The notes under the pieces: generated by a model
Told to the model about the DNA's origin: nothing
The model's input: only the letters and a program-made list of their open reading frames with translations
The model's database searches: none
Source: Rhodocyclaceae bacterium
Lineage (GTDB): Bacteria > Pseudomonadota > Gammaproteobacteria > Burkholderiales > Rhodocyclaceae
Reading direction: 5' to 3'
Assembly (NCBI GenBank): GCA_018883265.1
Contig: VEQK01000004.1
Span: 1-64,000, forward strand
Length of the DNA stretch: 64,000 nucleotides
Shown: positions 29,840 through 42,078 of the stretch, piece after piece
Numbering within the stretch: the first letter of the stretch is position 1
How the letters are laid out: each line of letters starts with the position of its first letter
Translations under genes and position numbers: made by a program

Positions 29840-30415
29840 TTAGATCTTGCCAACCAGATCCAGCGACGGTGCCAGCGTCTTTTCACCTTCTTTCCACTTG
29901 GCCGGGCAGACTTCACCCGGGTGAGAGGCGGTGTACTGGGCAGCCTTCAGCTTGCGCAGCGTCTCACCCACATCGCGGGCGATTTCGTTCGAATGAATTT
30001 CAGCCGTTTTGATCATGCCGTCCGGGTTGATGATGAAGGTGCCGCGCAGAGCCAGGCCTTCTTCCGGAATGTGCACGCCGAAGGCATTGGTCAGTTGATG
30101 TGTCGGGTCACCGATCAGTGGAAATTTTGCTTTGCCAACAGCCGGCGAAGTTTCGTGCCACACCTTGTGCGAGAAATGAGTATCGGTGGTGACGATGTAG
30201 ACCTCGGCGCCTGCCTTCTGGAACTCGGCGTAGTGGTCAGCGGCATCTTCGATTTCGGTCGGACAGTTGAAGGTGAAGGCGGCCGGCATAAAAATCAGCA
30301 CGGACCATTTGCCCTTGAGGCTGGCATCCGATACTTCAATGAATTCACCCTTACCGCTGCGGTTGACAAAGGCTTGAGTTTTGAATGGCTGAACGTGCGT
30401 GTTGATCAACGACAT
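29840..30415 (-). CDS. ahpC: alkyl hydroperoxide reductase subunit C (peroxiredoxin)
   Basis: A typical 2-Cys peroxiredoxin that reduces hydrogen peroxide and organic hydroperoxides. The peroxidatic Cys51 lies in PAAFTFNCPTE, with the conserved Pro and Thr of the active site (PxxxTxxC); the usual PADFTFVCP reads PAAFTFNCP here. The resolving Cys171 is in GEVCPAKW. At 191 residues it is close to E. coli AhpC (187). The OxyR-type site 30509-30545 lies about 94 bases upstream of the start, and oxyR is encoded in this window. Confidence 0.97.
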   Translation of the reverse strand: MSLINTHVQPFKTQAFVNRSGKGEFIEVSDASLKGKWSVLIFMPAAFTFNCPTEIEDAADHYAEFQKAGAEVYIVTTDTHFSHKVWHETSPAVGKAKFPLIGDPTHQLTNAFGVHIPEEGLALRGTFIINPDGMIKTAEIHSNEIARDVGETLRKLKAAQYTASHPGEVCPAKWKEGEKTLAPSLDLVGKI

Positions 30416-30508
30416 GGTGTTACTCCTGTTTTGTGGTTGAAGCTGTATGACAGAGGGAAATGTCTTTTCGACCCTTCGCAGTCTACGGGCGCAAGACTGA
30501 TAAAGCCA

Positions 30509-30545
30509 ATTGATTGTTACTAAGCTTCCATTAGTTAAAAACTAT
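30509..30545 (-). promoter_or_regulatory. OxyR-type binding site upstream of ahpC
   Basis: Two 15-base half-elements, ATTGATTGTTACTAA (30509-30523) and TTAGTTAAAAACTAT (30531-30545), are separated by exactly 7 bases, the layout of the OxyR consensus ATAGntnnnanCTAT repeated with 7-base spacing. The second element has a single mismatch, the first three. Position fits activation of ahpC. Confidence 0.65.
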
Positions 30546-30691
30546 CAACGACCTTGCGGATCGAAGTGGAATTAACAGAAATTTCCCTGCGAAATCAAAT
30601 GAAAAGCTACAGAAAGCATCACCAAACCCGCAGTCTTTCGCTAAAATTAGCCCCCTTTTGTGACGTGCAGTTAATTTGCTGAAGGCAGTCG

Positions 30692-32596
30692 ATGGAATTC
30701 CCGGATCGTTTCGATGTCATTGTGGTGGGTGGTGGCCATGCCGGCACCGAGGCCGCGCTTGCTTCGGCGCGCACGGGTGCCCGCACGCTGCTGCTAACGC
30801 ACAGTATGGAAACGCTGGGCGTGATGAGCTGCAACCCGTCGATTGGCGGTATCGGCAAGGGCCATCTGGTCAAAGAGGTGGATGCGCTGGGCGGTGCTAT
30901 GGCCGCAGCCACTGATGAAGCCGGGATCCAGTTCCGTATTTTGAATGCCTCCAAAGGGCCCGCTGTGCGCGCCACCCGTGCCCAGGCTGACCGTGTTTTG
31001 TACAAACAGGCGATTCGACGCCGCCTCGAGAATCAGCCGAATCTGACGATTTTTGCCCAGGCCTGTGACGACCTGATCATCGATGGCGACCGCGTGGTTG
31101 GCGCGGTAACGCAGTTGGGTGTGCGCTTCCGGGCAGATGCCGTGGTGCTGACGGCCGGGACATTTTTGAACGGCCTGATTCACGTGGGACTGGATAACTA
31201 TTCCGGTGGACGCATGGGCGACCCGCCTTCCGTCTCGCTGGCCGCACGGTTACGTGAACTGCAGCTGCCGCAAGGCCGCTTGAAGACCGGCACGCCCCCC
31301 CGCCTGGATGGCAAGAGCATCGACTTTTCAGTGATGCAGCCCCAGCATTCTGACGACCCGATGCCAGTCTTTTCTTTCTTGGGCAACGCCGCACAGCACC
31401 CGCAGCAATTGCCGTGCTGGGTGACGGACACCAACGAGCGCACGCACGAAATTATTCGCAATAACCTCGACCGCTCGCCGATGTATACGGGCGTGATTGA
31501 GGGCGTCGGCCCGCGTTACTGTCCGTCGATTGAGGACAAGATTCACCGTTTTGCCGACAAAGCCAGCCACCATGTGTTTCTGGAGCCGGAAGGTCTGGAT
31601 ACGCACGAGATCTACCCGAATGGGATCTCGACTTCGCTGCCCTTCGATGTGCAGCTGCAGATCGTGCGTTCGATCCGCGGCATGGAGCATTGTCATATCC
31701 TGCGCCCGGGTTATGCCATCGAATACGATTACTTCGATCCGCGCGGCCTGAAGGCGTCGCTGGAAACGAAGGCGATCAACGGCCTGTTTTTTGCCGGTCA
31801 GATTAACGGTACGACAGGTTATGAGGAAGCGGCGGCTCAGGGTCTGCTGGCTGGCCTGAATGCGGCGCGCCTGTCGCGCGGAGAAGCGGCCTGGTGCCCG
31901 CGCCGGGACGAATCCTACCTGGGCGTGCTGGTGGATGACCTGATCACGCGTGGCGTGAGCGAACCGTACCGTATGTTTACGAGCCGCGCCGAATACCGTT
32001 TGAGCCTGCGTGAAGACAACGCGGATCTGCGCCTGACCGCAATCGGTCGCGAGATGGGGTTGGTCGACGATGTGCGATGGTCGGCTTTCTGTGCCAAACG
32101 TGATTCGATTGAGCAAGAACTTCAGCGATTGCGCAGCCTACGTGTCAATCCGGTCAAGATCGCCAATGAGCTGATCGAGCCGGTGCTCGGCAAGCCACTG
32201 GAACGTGAGAGTACGGTCTTTGAGCTGCTGCGTCGCCCGGATACAACCCACGCCGGCTTGCAGCAATTGGCAGAAAGCGCCGGGCTGAGCGACGCCGTTG
32301 CGCTGGCGCCGGAGGTGGTCGAACAGGTCGAGATTCAGGCCAAATACCAGGGTTATATCGATCGCCAGCGCGACGAAGTGGCGCGCCAGGCGGCCTATGA
32401 AACGCTCACCCTGCCGGACAATCTGGACTACGCCGAGGTCATTGGCCTGTCGCGCGAGGTCTGCCAGAAGCTACAGGCACATCGGCCGCAGACGCTGGGC
32501 CAGGCGGCGCGTATCCAGGGCGTCACGCCTGCGGCGATTGGTTTGCTGCTGGTCCACCTGAAGCGCCTGGGCGTGGCCTTGGGCACGGCGTTGTGA
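30692..32596 (+). CDS. mnmG: tRNA uridine 5-carboxymethylaminomethyl modification enzyme MnmG
   Basis: FAD-dependent partner of MnmE in wobble-uridine modification. The FAD motif [18 protein letters not shown] is at the N-terminus, followed by the family hallmark [40 protein letters not shown] and the helical C-terminal tRNA-binding domain ([15 protein letters not shown] onward) are also conserved. The 634-residue length is normal. It overlaps rsmG by 4 bases and opens the mnmG-rsmG-parA-parB series; its promoter lies in the 276-base spacer shared with ahpC. Confidence 0.97.
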   Translation: MEFPDRFDVIVVGGGHAGTEAALASARTGARTLLLTHSMETLGVMSCNPSIGGIGKGHLVKEVDALGGAMAAATDEAGIQFRILNASKGPAVRATRAQADRVLYKQAIRRRLENQPNLTIFAQACDDLIIDGDRVVGAVTQLGVRFRADAVVLTAGTFLNGLIHVGLDNYSGGRMGDPPSVSLAARLRELQLPQGRLKTGTPPRLDGKSIDFSVMQPQHSDDPMPVFSFLGNAAQHPQQLPCWVTDTNERTHEIIRNNLDRSPMYTGVIEGVGPRYCPSIEDKIHRFADKASHHVFLEPEGLDTHEIYPNGISTSLPFDVQLQIVRSIRGMEHCHILRPGYAIEYDYFDPRGLKASLETKAINGLFFAGQINGTTGYEEAAAQGLLAGLNAARLSRGEAAWCPRRDESYLGVLVDDLITRGVSEPYRMFTSRAEYRLSLREDNADLRLTAIGREMGLVDDVRWSAFCAKRDSIEQELQRLRSLRVNPVKIANELIEPVLGKPLERESTVFELLRRPDTTHAGLQQLAESAGLSDAVALAPEVVEQVEIQAKYQGYIDRQRDEVARQAAYETLTLPDNLDYAEVIGLSREVCQKLQAHRPQTLGQAARIQGVTPAAIGLLLVHLKRLGVALGTAL

Positions 32597-33276
32597 GCGA
32601 CGTAGCGACAGCGCGTTCGGCAGAGGCCGCGCAGTTAATGGCCGGCGCTAGCGGAATGGGGGTGGCATTGACCGAAGGGCAAGCCGCCAAGTTGCTCGAT
32701 TACCTCGATCTGTTGCAGAAGTGGAACAAGGCTTATAACCTGACGGCGGTTCGGGATCGGTCGGCGATGCTGACCCAGCACCTGCTTGATTCGCTCGCCA
32801 TCGTGCCGCATCTGCCGTCGGGCGATTTGCTCGATGTGGGTAGTGGTGGTGGTTTGCCGGGGATTCCGCTAGCGATTCTTCAGCCGGAGCGCTCAATTAC
32901 GCTGGTTGATACCGTCGGCAAAAAAGTCGCGTTTCTGAAGCAGGCGGCGATCACGCTCGGCTTGAAGAATCTGAATGCAGTGTCTGACCGGATCGAAAGT
33001 TGGGCGCTACCGGCAAACCATGCCGCCGGTTTTGCGCTCATTACTGCCCGCGCTTACGCCACGTTGGCCACCCTGGTGGGGCAAACCCGGCATCTTCTGG
33101 CAGAAAATGGGGGCTGGTACGCCATGAAAGGTGTCTTTCCGGACGCCGAACTGGCAGAATTACCCTCTGATGTCGCGGTCAAAGCGGTTTTTCCGCTGCA
33201 AGTGCCCGATCTGGGTGCGGAACGGCATCTGGTGGTCCTGGCGCCGACTGTGCCAAATCACGAACACATTAAATAG
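32593..33276 (+). CDS. rsmG: 16S rRNA (guanine527-N7)-methyltransferase
   Basis: Methylates N7 of G527 in 16S rRNA; loss confers low-level streptomycin resistance in other bacteria. It starts with GTG within the mnmG stop (GTGA overlap), indicating translational coupling. The SAM-binding motif [15 protein letters not shown] is near residue 77, and [19 protein letters not shown] is the typical N-terminal motif. The 227-residue length is slightly above E. coli (207) because of a longer N-terminus. Confidence 0.96.
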   Translation: MSDVATARSAEAAQLMAGASGMGVALTEGQAAKLLDYLDLLQKWNKAYNLTAVRDRSAMLTQHLLDSLAIVPHLPSGDLLDVGSGGGLPGIPLAILQPERSITLVDTVGKKVAFLKQAAITLGLKNLNAVSDRIESWALPANHAAGFALITARAYATLATLVGQTRHLLAENGGWYAMKGVFPDAELAELPSDVAVKAVFPLQVPDLGAERHLVVLAPTVPNHEHIK

Positions 33277-33294
33277 CTTCAACAAAGGCGCGGC

Positions 33295-34062
33295 ATGCGT
33301 ATTCTGGCGATTACCAATCAAAAAGGCGGCGTGGGCAAAACCACATCAGCCGTTAACCTGAGTGCGGCCCTGGCCAAGCTGGGTAAGCGTGTGCTGATCA
33401 TCGATCTCGACCCACAAGGTAATGCAACGACCGGCTGCGGTATTGTAAAAACGGATGCGCTGCCAACGGTGTATCAACTATTGCTGGGCGACACCTCGCT
33501 GGCCAGTGCCGTTGTTAAAACCGAATACGGTTTTGATATTCTGCCGGCTAACCGTGAACTGGCAGGCGCCGAGATCGAATTGATCGAGCTCGATGGTCGC
33601 GAACAGCGGCTCAAGGATGCGCTGGCAACCGTGGCGGACCAGTATGATTACGTACTGATCGATTGCCCGCCGGCTCTGAATATGCTGACCGTGAATGCGC
33701 TGGTGGCTGCGCAGTCCGTGCTGATTCCGATGCAGTGCGAGTACTACGCGCTGGAAGGTTTATCGGATCTGGTCGAAACGCTGCGTAAGGTGCGCGCTAA
33801 CCTGAATCCGGATCTGGAAATCGAAGGTTTGCTGCGCACGATGTACAACGCGCAGAACACCCTGACCCAGCAGGTGTCGGACGAATTGATGAACCACTTT
33901 GGCGATAAGGTGTACGAAACCATTATTCCGCGCAACGTGCGCCTGGCCGAAGCGCCGTCACACGGCAAGCCGGCCACCGCCTACGATGCGTCGTCCAAAG
34001 GTGCTCAGGCCTATGTGGCGCTGGCCGAAGAAATGCTTGGCCGCCACAAGGCCGCTCAATAA
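33295..34062 (+). CDS. parA: chromosome partitioning ATPase ParA
   Basis: A 255-residue ParA/Soj Walker ATPase. The deviant Walker A is NQKGGVGKTTSAVNLSAALA at residues 8-27, followed by DLDPQGNATTGCG and DCPPALNMLTVNAL. It starts directly with the ATPase domain, as chromosomal ParA proteins do. With ParB, encoded 20 bases downstream, it segregates the origin region through the parS sites at 14.3-15.5 kb. Confidence 0.97.
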   Translation: MRILAITNQKGGVGKTTSAVNLSAALAKLGKRVLIIDLDPQGNATTGCGIVKTDALPTVYQLLLGDTSLASAVVKTEYGFDILPANRELAGAEIELIELDGREQRLKDALATVADQYDYVLIDCPPALNMLTVNALVAAQSVLIPMQCEYYALEGLSDLVETLRKVRANLNPDLEIEGLLRTMYNAQNTLTQQVSDELMNHFGDKVYETIIPRNVRLAEAPSHGKPATAYDASSKGAQAYVALAEEMLGRHKAAQ

Positions 34063-34082
34063 GAGAAACGACGAGGACAGCA

Positions 34083-34997
34083 ATGAACGCGAAGAAACAA
34101 ACCCGTGGACTGGGGCGCGGTCTGGATGCCCTCCTCGGCGGTTCTAAACCGGCCGTCGCCGACAAAACGACCCCGGAAAAAACCGCTCATTCGTTGCCGG
34201 AGGTGCCGCGCACGCTGCCGGTGAGCGATCTGCAACCGGGCAAGTATCAGCCGCGCACCCGCATGGACGAAGCCAGCCTGAACGAGCTGGCCTCCTCCAT
34301 TGCCGCACAGGGTTTGGTGCAGCCGATTATCGTGCGCCCGCTGGGCGCCGGTGCATCAACACCGTACGAAATCATTGCAGGCGAACGCCGCTGGCGCGCA
34401 TCGCAAATCGCCGGCCTCAAAGAGGTGCCGGTGCATGTGCACCACATCCCCGATGAAGCGGCGTTGGCGATGGCGCTGATCGAGAACATCCAGCGCGAAG
34501 ATCTGAACCCGCTGGAAGAGGCGCAGGGCCTGCGTCGTTTGATCGACGAGTTTGAATTGACGCACCAGGAGGCGGCGGAGGCCGTGGGCCGTTCGCGATC
34601 GGCGGCGACTAACCTGTTACGTTTACTGGAGTTGGCGCTGCCGGTGCAAAACCTGCTGATGCAGAGCCGCCTCGATATGGGACATGCGCGAGCCTTGTTG
34701 GCGCTGACCGGAAGCGACCAGATTGCTGTGGCGCAGCAGGTGGTTTTGAAGGGCCTATCCGTGCGCGAAACCGAGGAGCTGGTGCGTCGGCACCTGAGCG
34801 GCAAAGCGCCGCCCAAGACGGGCGGCGCTGCGGCGAAGGCCGAAAGCGGCGACGTAGCGCGACTGTCGGAAAGGCTGGCAGATGCACTCGGCGCCGAGGT
34901 CAGGATTGCGGCGAACAAACGTGGCGCCGGCAAGATCACGATCAGCTTTCACAGCCTTGATCAGCTCGATGGGCTCATTGAGCGTTTTTCTGATTGA
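34083..34997 (+). CDS. parB: chromosome partitioning protein ParB
   Basis: A 304-residue CTP-dependent DNA clamp that loads at parS. A short basic N-terminus (RGLGRGLDALLGG) has the residues that stimulate ParA. The ParB/Srx domain follows with GKYQPRTRMDE, the CTP-binding AGERRWRASQIAGL and ENIQREDLNPLEEAQG. A helix-turn-helix (THQEAAEAVGRSRSAATNLL) binds parS, and a C-terminal dimerisation domain closes the protein. Three candidate sites lie in the window. Confidence 0.97.
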   Translation: MNAKKQTRGLGRGLDALLGGSKPAVADKTTPEKTAHSLPEVPRTLPVSDLQPGKYQPRTRMDEASLNELASSIAAQGLVQPIIVRPLGAGASTPYEIIAGERRWRASQIAGLKEVPVHVHHIPDEAALAMALIENIQREDLNPLEEAQGLRRLIDEFELTHQEAAEAVGRSRSAATNLLRLLELALPVQNLLMQSRLDMGHARALLALTGSDQIAVAQQVVLKGLSVRETEELVRRHLSGKAPPKTGGAAAKAESGDVARLSERLADALGAEVRIAANKRGAGKITISFHSLDQLDGLIERFSD

Positions 34998-35076
34998 CGG
35001 CCGCGAAAGCTGGTCGTATAGTTACGGCGTTTGAAGGCGCCTTGTTAGGCACAGCACACAAAGCGATGAGGTCACG

Positions 35077-35421
35077 GTGTTTAGAGTCATACGCCTGCAA
35101 CTGATCGCAACAACGATAGCTGTGGTTCTGGCCGGGTTGCTTGCAGGGGGACGTGGCAGCATTTCTGCCGCGATCGGAGGAGGGGCAGTTCTACTACCCA
35201 ATTTTCTGTTCGCGCTGAGATTGATGGCAGCGTCGGCCAATCGCGCAAGTGTGGCGACGGCCGGTCTGTTCATCGTCTACGAATTCCTCAAGCTGGCTTT
35301 CACACTGGTTTTGTTGGCGATCGCCATCGCGCTGTATGCGGACCTAAACTGGCCCAGCATGCTGCTCAGTATGGCGATTACCTTGCAGGTCAATTTTTTA
35401 GCATTGGCGAAAAGAACCTGA
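35077..35421 (+). CDS. atpI: ATP synthase subunit I
   Basis: A 114-residue membrane protein with four hydrophobic segments (for example [17 protein letters not shown] and [15 protein letters not shown]), starting with GTG. It matches AtpI, which helps assemble the c-ring or supplies Mg ions but is dispensable for ATP synthesis. It is the first gene of the atp operon and ends one base before atpB. Confidence 0.88.
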   Translation: MFRVIRLQLIATTIAVVLAGLLAGGRGSISAAIGGGAVLLPNFLFALRLMAASANRASVATAGLFIVYEFLKLAFTLVLLAIAIALYADLNWPSMLLSMAITLQVNFLALAKRT

Positions 35422-35422
35422 G

Positions 35423-36316
35423 ATGGCGACTGAAAACGTAGCGAACGCAGCGGCCCACAGCGGTCCGACCCAGGGTGAATACATTGTTCACCACCTGACG
35501 CACCTGAATACGACAGGTGAAGCGCAGAAATCGATCGTCGACTGGTCGGTGATCAACCTTGATTCCTTTATTTTTTCGACCGCGCTTGGCGTGATCGCCG
35601 TACTGCTGCTGTGGCTGGTCGCCAGCCGCGCCACCGCCGGCGTGCCGGGTCGCCTGCAGGCGGCCATCGAAGTGCTGGTCGAAATGGTGGCCGACCAGGC
35701 CAAGGGCATTATCCACGACGCCAAGTCGCGCCTTTTTGTTGCACCGCTGGCGCTGACTGTCTTCGTGTGGATCTTCTTCATGAACGCCATGGATCTGCTG
35801 CCGCTCGACGTGCTGCCGACCCTGTGGTCGCAATACTACGCAGCAACGGGCCATGACCCGCACCACGCTTACCTGCGTATCGTGCCGTCGGCCGACCTCA
35901 ACATCACGCTGGCCATGGCGCTGGGCGTACTGAGCGTCTGTCTGTACTACAACATCAAGATCAAGGGCATCGGCGGTTGGGTGCATGAATTGTTTGCCGC
36001 CCCGTTCGGTTCGCATCCGGTGCTGGCACCAATCAACTTTCTGATGCAGATGATTGAGTTCGCTGCAAAAACTATTTCGCACGGCATGCGGTTGTTCGGC
36101 AACATGTATGCTGGTGAGCTCGTGTTCATGCTGATCGCCCTGATGGGCGCGGCCTGGGCCGGAACGCATTCGCTGTCGGGTGGTCTGCTGTTCGCAGGAC
36201 ACGTGATTGCGGGTTCGATCTGGGCGATCTTCCACATCCTGATCATTACCCTGCAGGCATTCATTTTCATGATGCTGACGCTGGTGTATGTCGGCCAGGC
36301 TCACGAGTCGCACTAA
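35423..36316 (+). CDS. atpB: ATP synthase Fo subunit a
   Basis: A 297-residue polytopic subunit that forms the proton half-channels against the c-ring. The essential arginine sits in [14 protein letters not shown], corresponding to E. coli Arg210, and the final helices ([20 protein letters not shown]) fit. The N-terminal part ([13 protein letters not shown]) is typical of betaproteobacterial AtpB. atpE follows after 71 bases. Confidence 0.97.
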   Translation: MATENVANAAAHSGPTQGEYIVHHLTHLNTTGEAQKSIVDWSVINLDSFIFSTALGVIAVLLLWLVASRATAGVPGRLQAAIEVLVEMVADQAKGIIHDAKSRLFVAPLALTVFVWIFFMNAMDLLPLDVLPTLWSQYYAATGHDPHHAYLRIVPSADLNITLAMALGVLSVCLYYNIKIKGIGGWVHELFAAPFGSHPVLAPINFLMQMIEFAAKTISHGMRLFGNMYAGELVFMLIALMGAAWAGTHSLSGGLLFAGHVIAGSIWAIFHILIITLQAFIFMMLTLVYVGQAHESH

Positions 36317-36354
36317 TCCTTTCTGTAGTACCTTTTACTTTCGTAGTTTTTTAA

Positions 36355-36636
<282 letters not shown>

Positions 36637-36669
36637 TCCTGAACAACCTTTTTCAGGAGGGCTCGTAGC

Positions 36670-37140
36670 GTGAATCTAAACGCAACATTATTCGCCCAGC
36701 TCATCGTTTTCTTCATACTTGTATGGTTCTCGATGAAGTTCGTCTGGCCGCCGATCACGAAGGCGCTGGATGACCGTGCGAAAAAAATCGCTGACGGCCT
36801 GGCCGCGGCAGAACGTGGCAAGCATGAACTTGAGCTTGCCAGCAAGCGTTCCGCCGAGGTTGTTCGTGAAGGCAAAGAAAAATCGGCTGACGTCCTGGCT
36901 GCCGCTGAAAAGCGTGCTGTCCAGATCATTGAAGATGCCAAGGCCCAGGCCAAGGTTGAAGCTGACCGTATCGTGACTGCTGCACGTGCCGACGTCGAAC
37001 AGGAAGTCGTTCGCGCCCGCGAACAGCTTCGTGATCAAGTCGCTGCGCTGGCTGTCGCAGGTGCTGAAAAGATTCTCCGTAAGGAAATCAATGCAGGCGC
37101 CCACGCAGATATCCTGGTTGCCATCAAGCAAGGTCTGTAA
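36670..37140 (+). CDS. atpF: ATP synthase Fo subunit b
   Basis: A 156-residue peripheral stalk protein starting with GTG behind AGGAGG. A single N-terminal TM ([20 protein letters not shown]) is followed by a long charged helix rich in Ala, Glu, Lys and Arg. It links subunit a to the F1 delta subunit. Only one b gene is present, so the stalk should be a homodimer. Confidence 0.97.
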   Translation: MNLNATLFAQLIVFFILVWFSMKFVWPPITKALDDRAKKIADGLAAAERGKHELELASKRSAEVVREGKEKSADVLAAAEKRAVQIIEDAKAQAKVEADRIVTAARADVEQEVVRAREQLRDQVAALAVAGAEKILRKEINAGAHADILVAIKQGL

Positions 37141-37143
37141 CAA

Positions 37144-37680
37144 ATGGCTGAATCCCTCACTGTAGCCCGTCCTTACGCCGAAGCGGTTTTCCGCCTCGGC
37201 CGTGAGTCAAGCAAGCTGGCCGACTGGAGTGGTTGGCTGGGTCGCCTGTCGCTGATTGCCAATGAATCGGCAATGCAGGACTGCTTCGGCAACCCGAAGC
37301 TGAGCTCCCGCCAAGTCACCGATCTGGTGGTGGGCGTGCTGGGGGTGGAAGCCCCGCAGGCGCTGTCGCGTTTCATCGAGGTGCTTGCCGAAAACGGGCG
37401 CCTGACGCTCCTCCCCGAAATTCAGTCGCTTTTCGAAGAACTGAAGTCGGATGAAGAGGGTGTCAAAGAAGCACATATCGTGAGTGCCTTCCCGATGGAC
37501 GATGCCCAGGTCAAACAGGTCCTGCCTGTATTGGAACAGCATTTCTCTTCAAAGCTCAAGCCGCGCGTTACCGTGGATCCGTCGCTGATTGGCGGTGTCA
37601 AGGTTGAAGTCGGTGACGAGGTGTTTGACGCCTCAGTGCGTGGCCAGCTCGACGCAATGGCTGTCGCGTTAAAGAACTAG
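37144..37680 (+). CDS. atpH: ATP synthase F1 subunit delta
   Basis: A 178-residue soluble subunit joining the b stalk to the top of the alpha/beta hexamer. The N-terminus ARPYAEAVFRLG and the C-terminal KPRVTVDPSLIGGVKVEVGDEV are family hallmarks. It starts 3 bases after the atpF stop. Confidence 0.97.
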   Translation: MAESLTVARPYAEAVFRLGRESSKLADWSGWLGRLSLIANESAMQDCFGNPKLSSRQVTDLVVGVLGVEAPQALSRFIEVLAENGRLTLLPEIQSLFEELKSDEEGVKEAHIVSAFPMDDAQVKQVLPVLEQHFSSKLKPRVTVDPSLIGGVKVEVGDEVFDASVRGQLDAMAVALKN

Positions 37681-37691
37681 GAGTTTTCTAA

Positions 37692-39230
37692 ATGCAACTG
37701 AATCCTTCCGAGATCAGCGAGCTGATCAAGAGCAAGATCGAGAACCTGAACCTGGGTGCTGAAACCCGGACGCAGGGTACGGTCGTATCGGTTACCGACG
37801 GCATTTGCCGCGTCCACGGTCTGGAAGACGTGATGCAGGGCGAAATGCTCGAGTTCCCGGGCGGCATCATGGGTATGGCCCTGAACCTGGAGCGCGACTC
37901 TGTCGGTGCGGTGGTTCTGGGTGAATATGAAAACATTTCGGAAGGCGACACCGTCAAGTGTACAGGCCGCATTCTGGAAGTGCCGGTGGGTCCGGAGCTG
38001 AAGGGTCGTGTCGTTAACGCCCTGGGTCAGCCGATCGACGGCAAAGGTCCGCTGGGTAACAAGCTGACCGACAAGATTGAAAAAGTTGCACCGGGCGTGA
38101 TTTGGCGTAAGTCGGTGTCGCAACCGCTGCAAACCGGTGTCAAGGCGATTGACGCCATGGTGCCGATCGGTCGTGGTCAGCGTGAACTGATCATTGGTGA
38201 CCGTCAGACCGGTAAGACCGCCGTCGCGGTTGACACCATCCTGAACCAGAAGGGTCAGGGCGTCACCTGTATCTACGTGGCTGTCGGCCAGAAGGCTTCG
38301 ACGATCGCCAACGTGGTGCGCACGCTGGAAGAGCACGGCGCGCTGGAGTACACCATCGTTGTCGCCGCGACCGCTTCGGATCCGGCGGCTATGCAGTTCA
38401 TCGCACCGTACGCCGGTTGCACGATGGGCGAATACTTCCGCGATATCGGTGAAGACGCGCTGATCATTTATGACGATCTGACCAAGCAAGCTTGGGCCTA
38501 TCGCCAAATTTCGCTGCTGCTGCGTCGTCCGCCGGGCCGCGAAGCCTACCCGGGTGATGTGTTCTATCTGCACTCGCGTCTGCTCGAGCGTGCTGCCCGC
38601 GTGAGCGAAGAGTACGTCGAGAAGCTGACCAATGGCGCCGTCAAGGGCAAGACCGGTTCGCTGACCGCGCTACCGGTGATTGAAACCCAGGCGGGTGACG
38701 TTTCGGCCTTCGTTCCGACCAACGTCATTTCGATTACCGATGGCCAGATCTTCCTGGAAACCGACCTCTTCAACGCAGGTATCCGTCCGGCCATTAACGC
38801 CGGTATCTCGGTGTCGCGCGTAGGTGGTGCTGCCCAGACCAAGATCATCAAGAAGCTGTCGGGCGGTATCCGTACTGACCTCGCCCAGTATCGTGAACTG
38901 GCTGCCTTCGCGCAGTTCGCTTCGGACCTGGACGATGCAACACGCAACCAGCTTGAGCGTGGTCGCCGCGTTGTGGAAGTGCTGAAGCAGCCGCAGTACG
39001 AGCCGCTAAGTATCTCGAAGCAAGCCGTGGTGCTCTACACGATCACCCGTGGCTATGCCGATGATGTGGAAGTGCCGCGTGTACTGGAGTTCACACGTAG
39101 CCTGATCAGCGACATCGAACACAAGAACGTCGCACTGCTCGACAAGATGGAGCAGACCAAGGATCTGGACGCTGATTCGGAGAAAGCACTCGTTGCTGCC
39201 ATCGAAGCATTCAAGTCTGCTTGGGTTTGA
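37692..39230 (+). CDS. atpA: ATP synthase F1 subunit alpha
   Basis: A 512-residue non-catalytic nucleotide-binding subunit. The P-loop is [35 protein letters not shown] and [17 protein letters not shown] are conserved. AGGAG precedes the ATG at good distance. It is the fifth subunit gene of the operon after atpI. Confidence 0.98.
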   Translation: MQLNPSEISELIKSKIENLNLGAETRTQGTVVSVTDGICRVHGLEDVMQGEMLEFPGGIMGMALNLERDSVGAVVLGEYENISEGDTVKCTGRILEVPVGPELKGRVVNALGQPIDGKGPLGNKLTDKIEKVAPGVIWRKSVSQPLQTGVKAIDAMVPIGRGQRELIIGDRQTGKTAVAVDTILNQKGQGVTCIYVAVGQKASTIANVVRTLEEHGALEYTIVVAATASDPAAMQFIAPYAGCTMGEYFRDIGEDALIIYDDLTKQAWAYRQISLLLRRPPGREAYPGDVFYLHSRLLERAARVSEEYVEKLTNGAVKGKTGSLTALPVIETQAGDVSAFVPTNVISITDGQIFLETDLFNAGIRPAINAGISVSRVGGAAQTKIIKKLSGGIRTDLAQYRELAAFAQFASDLDDATRNQLERGRRVVEVLKQPQYEPLSISKQAVVLYTITRGYADDVEVPRVLEFTRSLISDIEHKNVALLDKMEQTKDLDADSEKALVAAIEAFKSAWV

Positions 39231-39244
39231 TCTAGGAGAGCGCC

Positions 39245-40108
39245 ATGCCAAGCGGCAAGGAAATCCGTACTAAGATCAAAAGCGTAGAAAACACGCGGAA
39301 GATCACCAAAGCCATGGAGATGGTGGCGGCATCCAAAATGCGTAAAGCGCAGGATCGGATGCTCAAAGCCCGTCCCTATGGCGAAAAGATCCGCCGCGTC
39401 GCCGCGCACCTTTCGCACGCACTGTCGGAGTACCGTCATCCGTTCCTCGAGAAGCGCGACCAGATCAAAAAGGTCGGCATCATTCTCGTGACATCGGACA
39501 AGGGGCTCTGCGGCGGCTTGAACACCAACGTTCTACGTCAGCTCGTGAACAAAATGCGCGAGCTTGAGGGCAGGAACGTGAAGGTTCAGCTGACCGCGAT
39601 TGGTAGCAAGGGTCTCGCATTCCTCCAGCGTAACGGCGCTGACCTCGTGTCTGAAGTGACCGGTCTGGGTGACAATCCGCACATCGATAGCCTGATCGGG
39701 CCGATCAAGGTGCAGATTGACGCCTTTAACGCCGGTGAGATCGACGAGCTACATGTTGCCTACACCCGCTTCGTGAACACGATGCGTCAGGAGCCTGTCG
39801 TTGAGCAGTTGCTGCCGCTGTCAGGTGACGCGGTTGGGTCTGCCAAAACGAGCTGGGACTACGTCTACGAGCCGGATGCCAAGTCCGTGATCGATGATCT
39901 GCTGGTGCGTTATCTCGAGGCGCTGGTTTACCAGTCCGTCGCCGAGAACATCGCATCGGAACAAAGTGCCCGGATGGTGGCCATGAAGGCTGCTTCCGAT
40001 AATGCTAAAAACGTAATTGAAGAGCTGAAACTGGTCTATAACAAGACCCGTCAGGCAGCGATTACGAAAGAGCTGTCCGAGATCGTCAGCGGCGCAGCAG
40101 CGGTTTGA
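39245..40108 (+). CDS. atpG: ATP synthase F1 subunit gamma
   Basis: A 287-residue rotor shaft that turns within the alpha/beta hexamer. The N-terminal [20 protein letters not shown] and C-terminal [18 protein letters not shown] form the coiled coil; [11 protein letters not shown] is the conserved middle motif. The ribosome-binding site TAGGAGAG precedes the ATG. Confidence 0.98.
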   Translation: MPSGKEIRTKIKSVENTRKITKAMEMVAASKMRKAQDRMLKARPYGEKIRRVAAHLSHALSEYRHPFLEKRDQIKKVGIILVTSDKGLCGGLNTNVLRQLVNKMRELEGRNVKVQLTAIGSKGLAFLQRNGADLVSEVTGLGDNPHIDSLIGPIKVQIDAFNAGEIDELHVAYTRFVNTMRQEPVVEQLLPLSGDAVGSAKTSWDYVYEPDAKSVIDDLLVRYLEALVYQSVAENIASEQSARMVAMKAASDNAKNVIEELKLVYNKTRQAAITKELSEIVSGAAAV

Positions 40109-40117
40109 TTTTTTTAG

Positions 40118-41536
<1,419 letters not shown>

Positions 41537-41553
41537 TCCACAGTTCCATTCCC

Positions 41554-41577
41554 CCGCCGCGTTTCAAGACGCGGCGG
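41554..41577 (+). other. hairpin in the atpD-atpC spacer
   Basis: CCGCCGCGT and ACGCGGCGG form a 9-bp GC-rich stem with a 6-base loop, without a T-run. It starts 17 bases after the atpD stop and ends 13 bases before the atpC start. It may stabilise upstream mRNA and lower epsilon synthesis relative to beta. Confidence 0.65.
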
Positions 41578-41590
41578 ATCAGGAGCAAAT

Positions 41591-42010
41591 ATGGCATTAA
41601 GAATTCATGTAGACGTCGTCAGTGCCGAAGAGAAAATTTTCTCGGGCGAAGCTGATCACGTGGTGCTGCCGGGTGAGTCTGGCGAGCTGGGTATCTGGCC
41701 ACGCCACACCCCGCTGCTGACGCGCATCCGTCCGGGCGCCGTACGCATCAAACTGCCGGAAGGTGGCGAAGAATTCGTCTACGTTTCCGGTGGCATGCTG
41801 GAAGTGCAACCGACCATGGTCACCGTGCTGGCAGATACCGCCATCCGCGCCCATGATCTGGACGAAGCACGCGCCGTGCAAGCCAAGAAGGCGGCCGAAG
41901 AAACCCTGCAAAATCGTAGTGCCGACATGGACTACGCCAAGGCCGAGGCCGAATTGGCCGACGCTGTTGGGCAGCTGGCCGCCATCAAGAAGCTGCGCAT
42001 CCGTCAGTAA
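41591..42010 (+). CDS. atpC: ATP synthase F1 subunit epsilon
   Basis: A 139-residue subunit that inhibits ATP hydrolysis and couples the rotor. The beta-sandwich domain begins [20 protein letters not shown] and the helical hairpin is at the C-terminus ([14 protein letters not shown]). Last gene of the operon, followed by a strong terminator. Confidence 0.97.
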   Translation: MALRIHVDVVSAEEKIFSGEADHVVLPGESGELGIWPRHTPLLTRIRPGAVRIKLPEGGEEFVYVSGGMLEVQPTMVTVLADTAIRAHDLDEARAVQAKKAAEETLQNRSADMDYAKAEAELADAVGQLAAIKKLRIRQ

Positions 42011-42032
42011 GCGCTACAAGCAACATCAAAAG

Positions 42033-42066
42033 AACAAGGCCACCTTCGGGTGGCCTTGTTTTTTAT
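42033..42066 (+). terminator. intrinsic terminator of the atp operon
   Basis: AACAAGGCCACC and GGTGGCCTTGTT make a perfect 12-bp stem closed by a stable TTCG tetraloop, followed by a T-run. It begins 22 bases after the atpC stop and lies just before the convergent ubiJ gene. Confidence 0.95.
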
Positions 42067-42078
42067 GCTCGTCAAAAC

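Noticed and set aside
35390-36313. 307-residue minus-strand ORF opposite atpB
   Set aside because: Its composition (many His, Gln, Arg, Val) is the mirror of a real gene with biased third positions; atpB is certain. The same reasoning removes the long antisense ORFs over yidC, atpA, atpG/atpD and the FAD/Fe-S gene.
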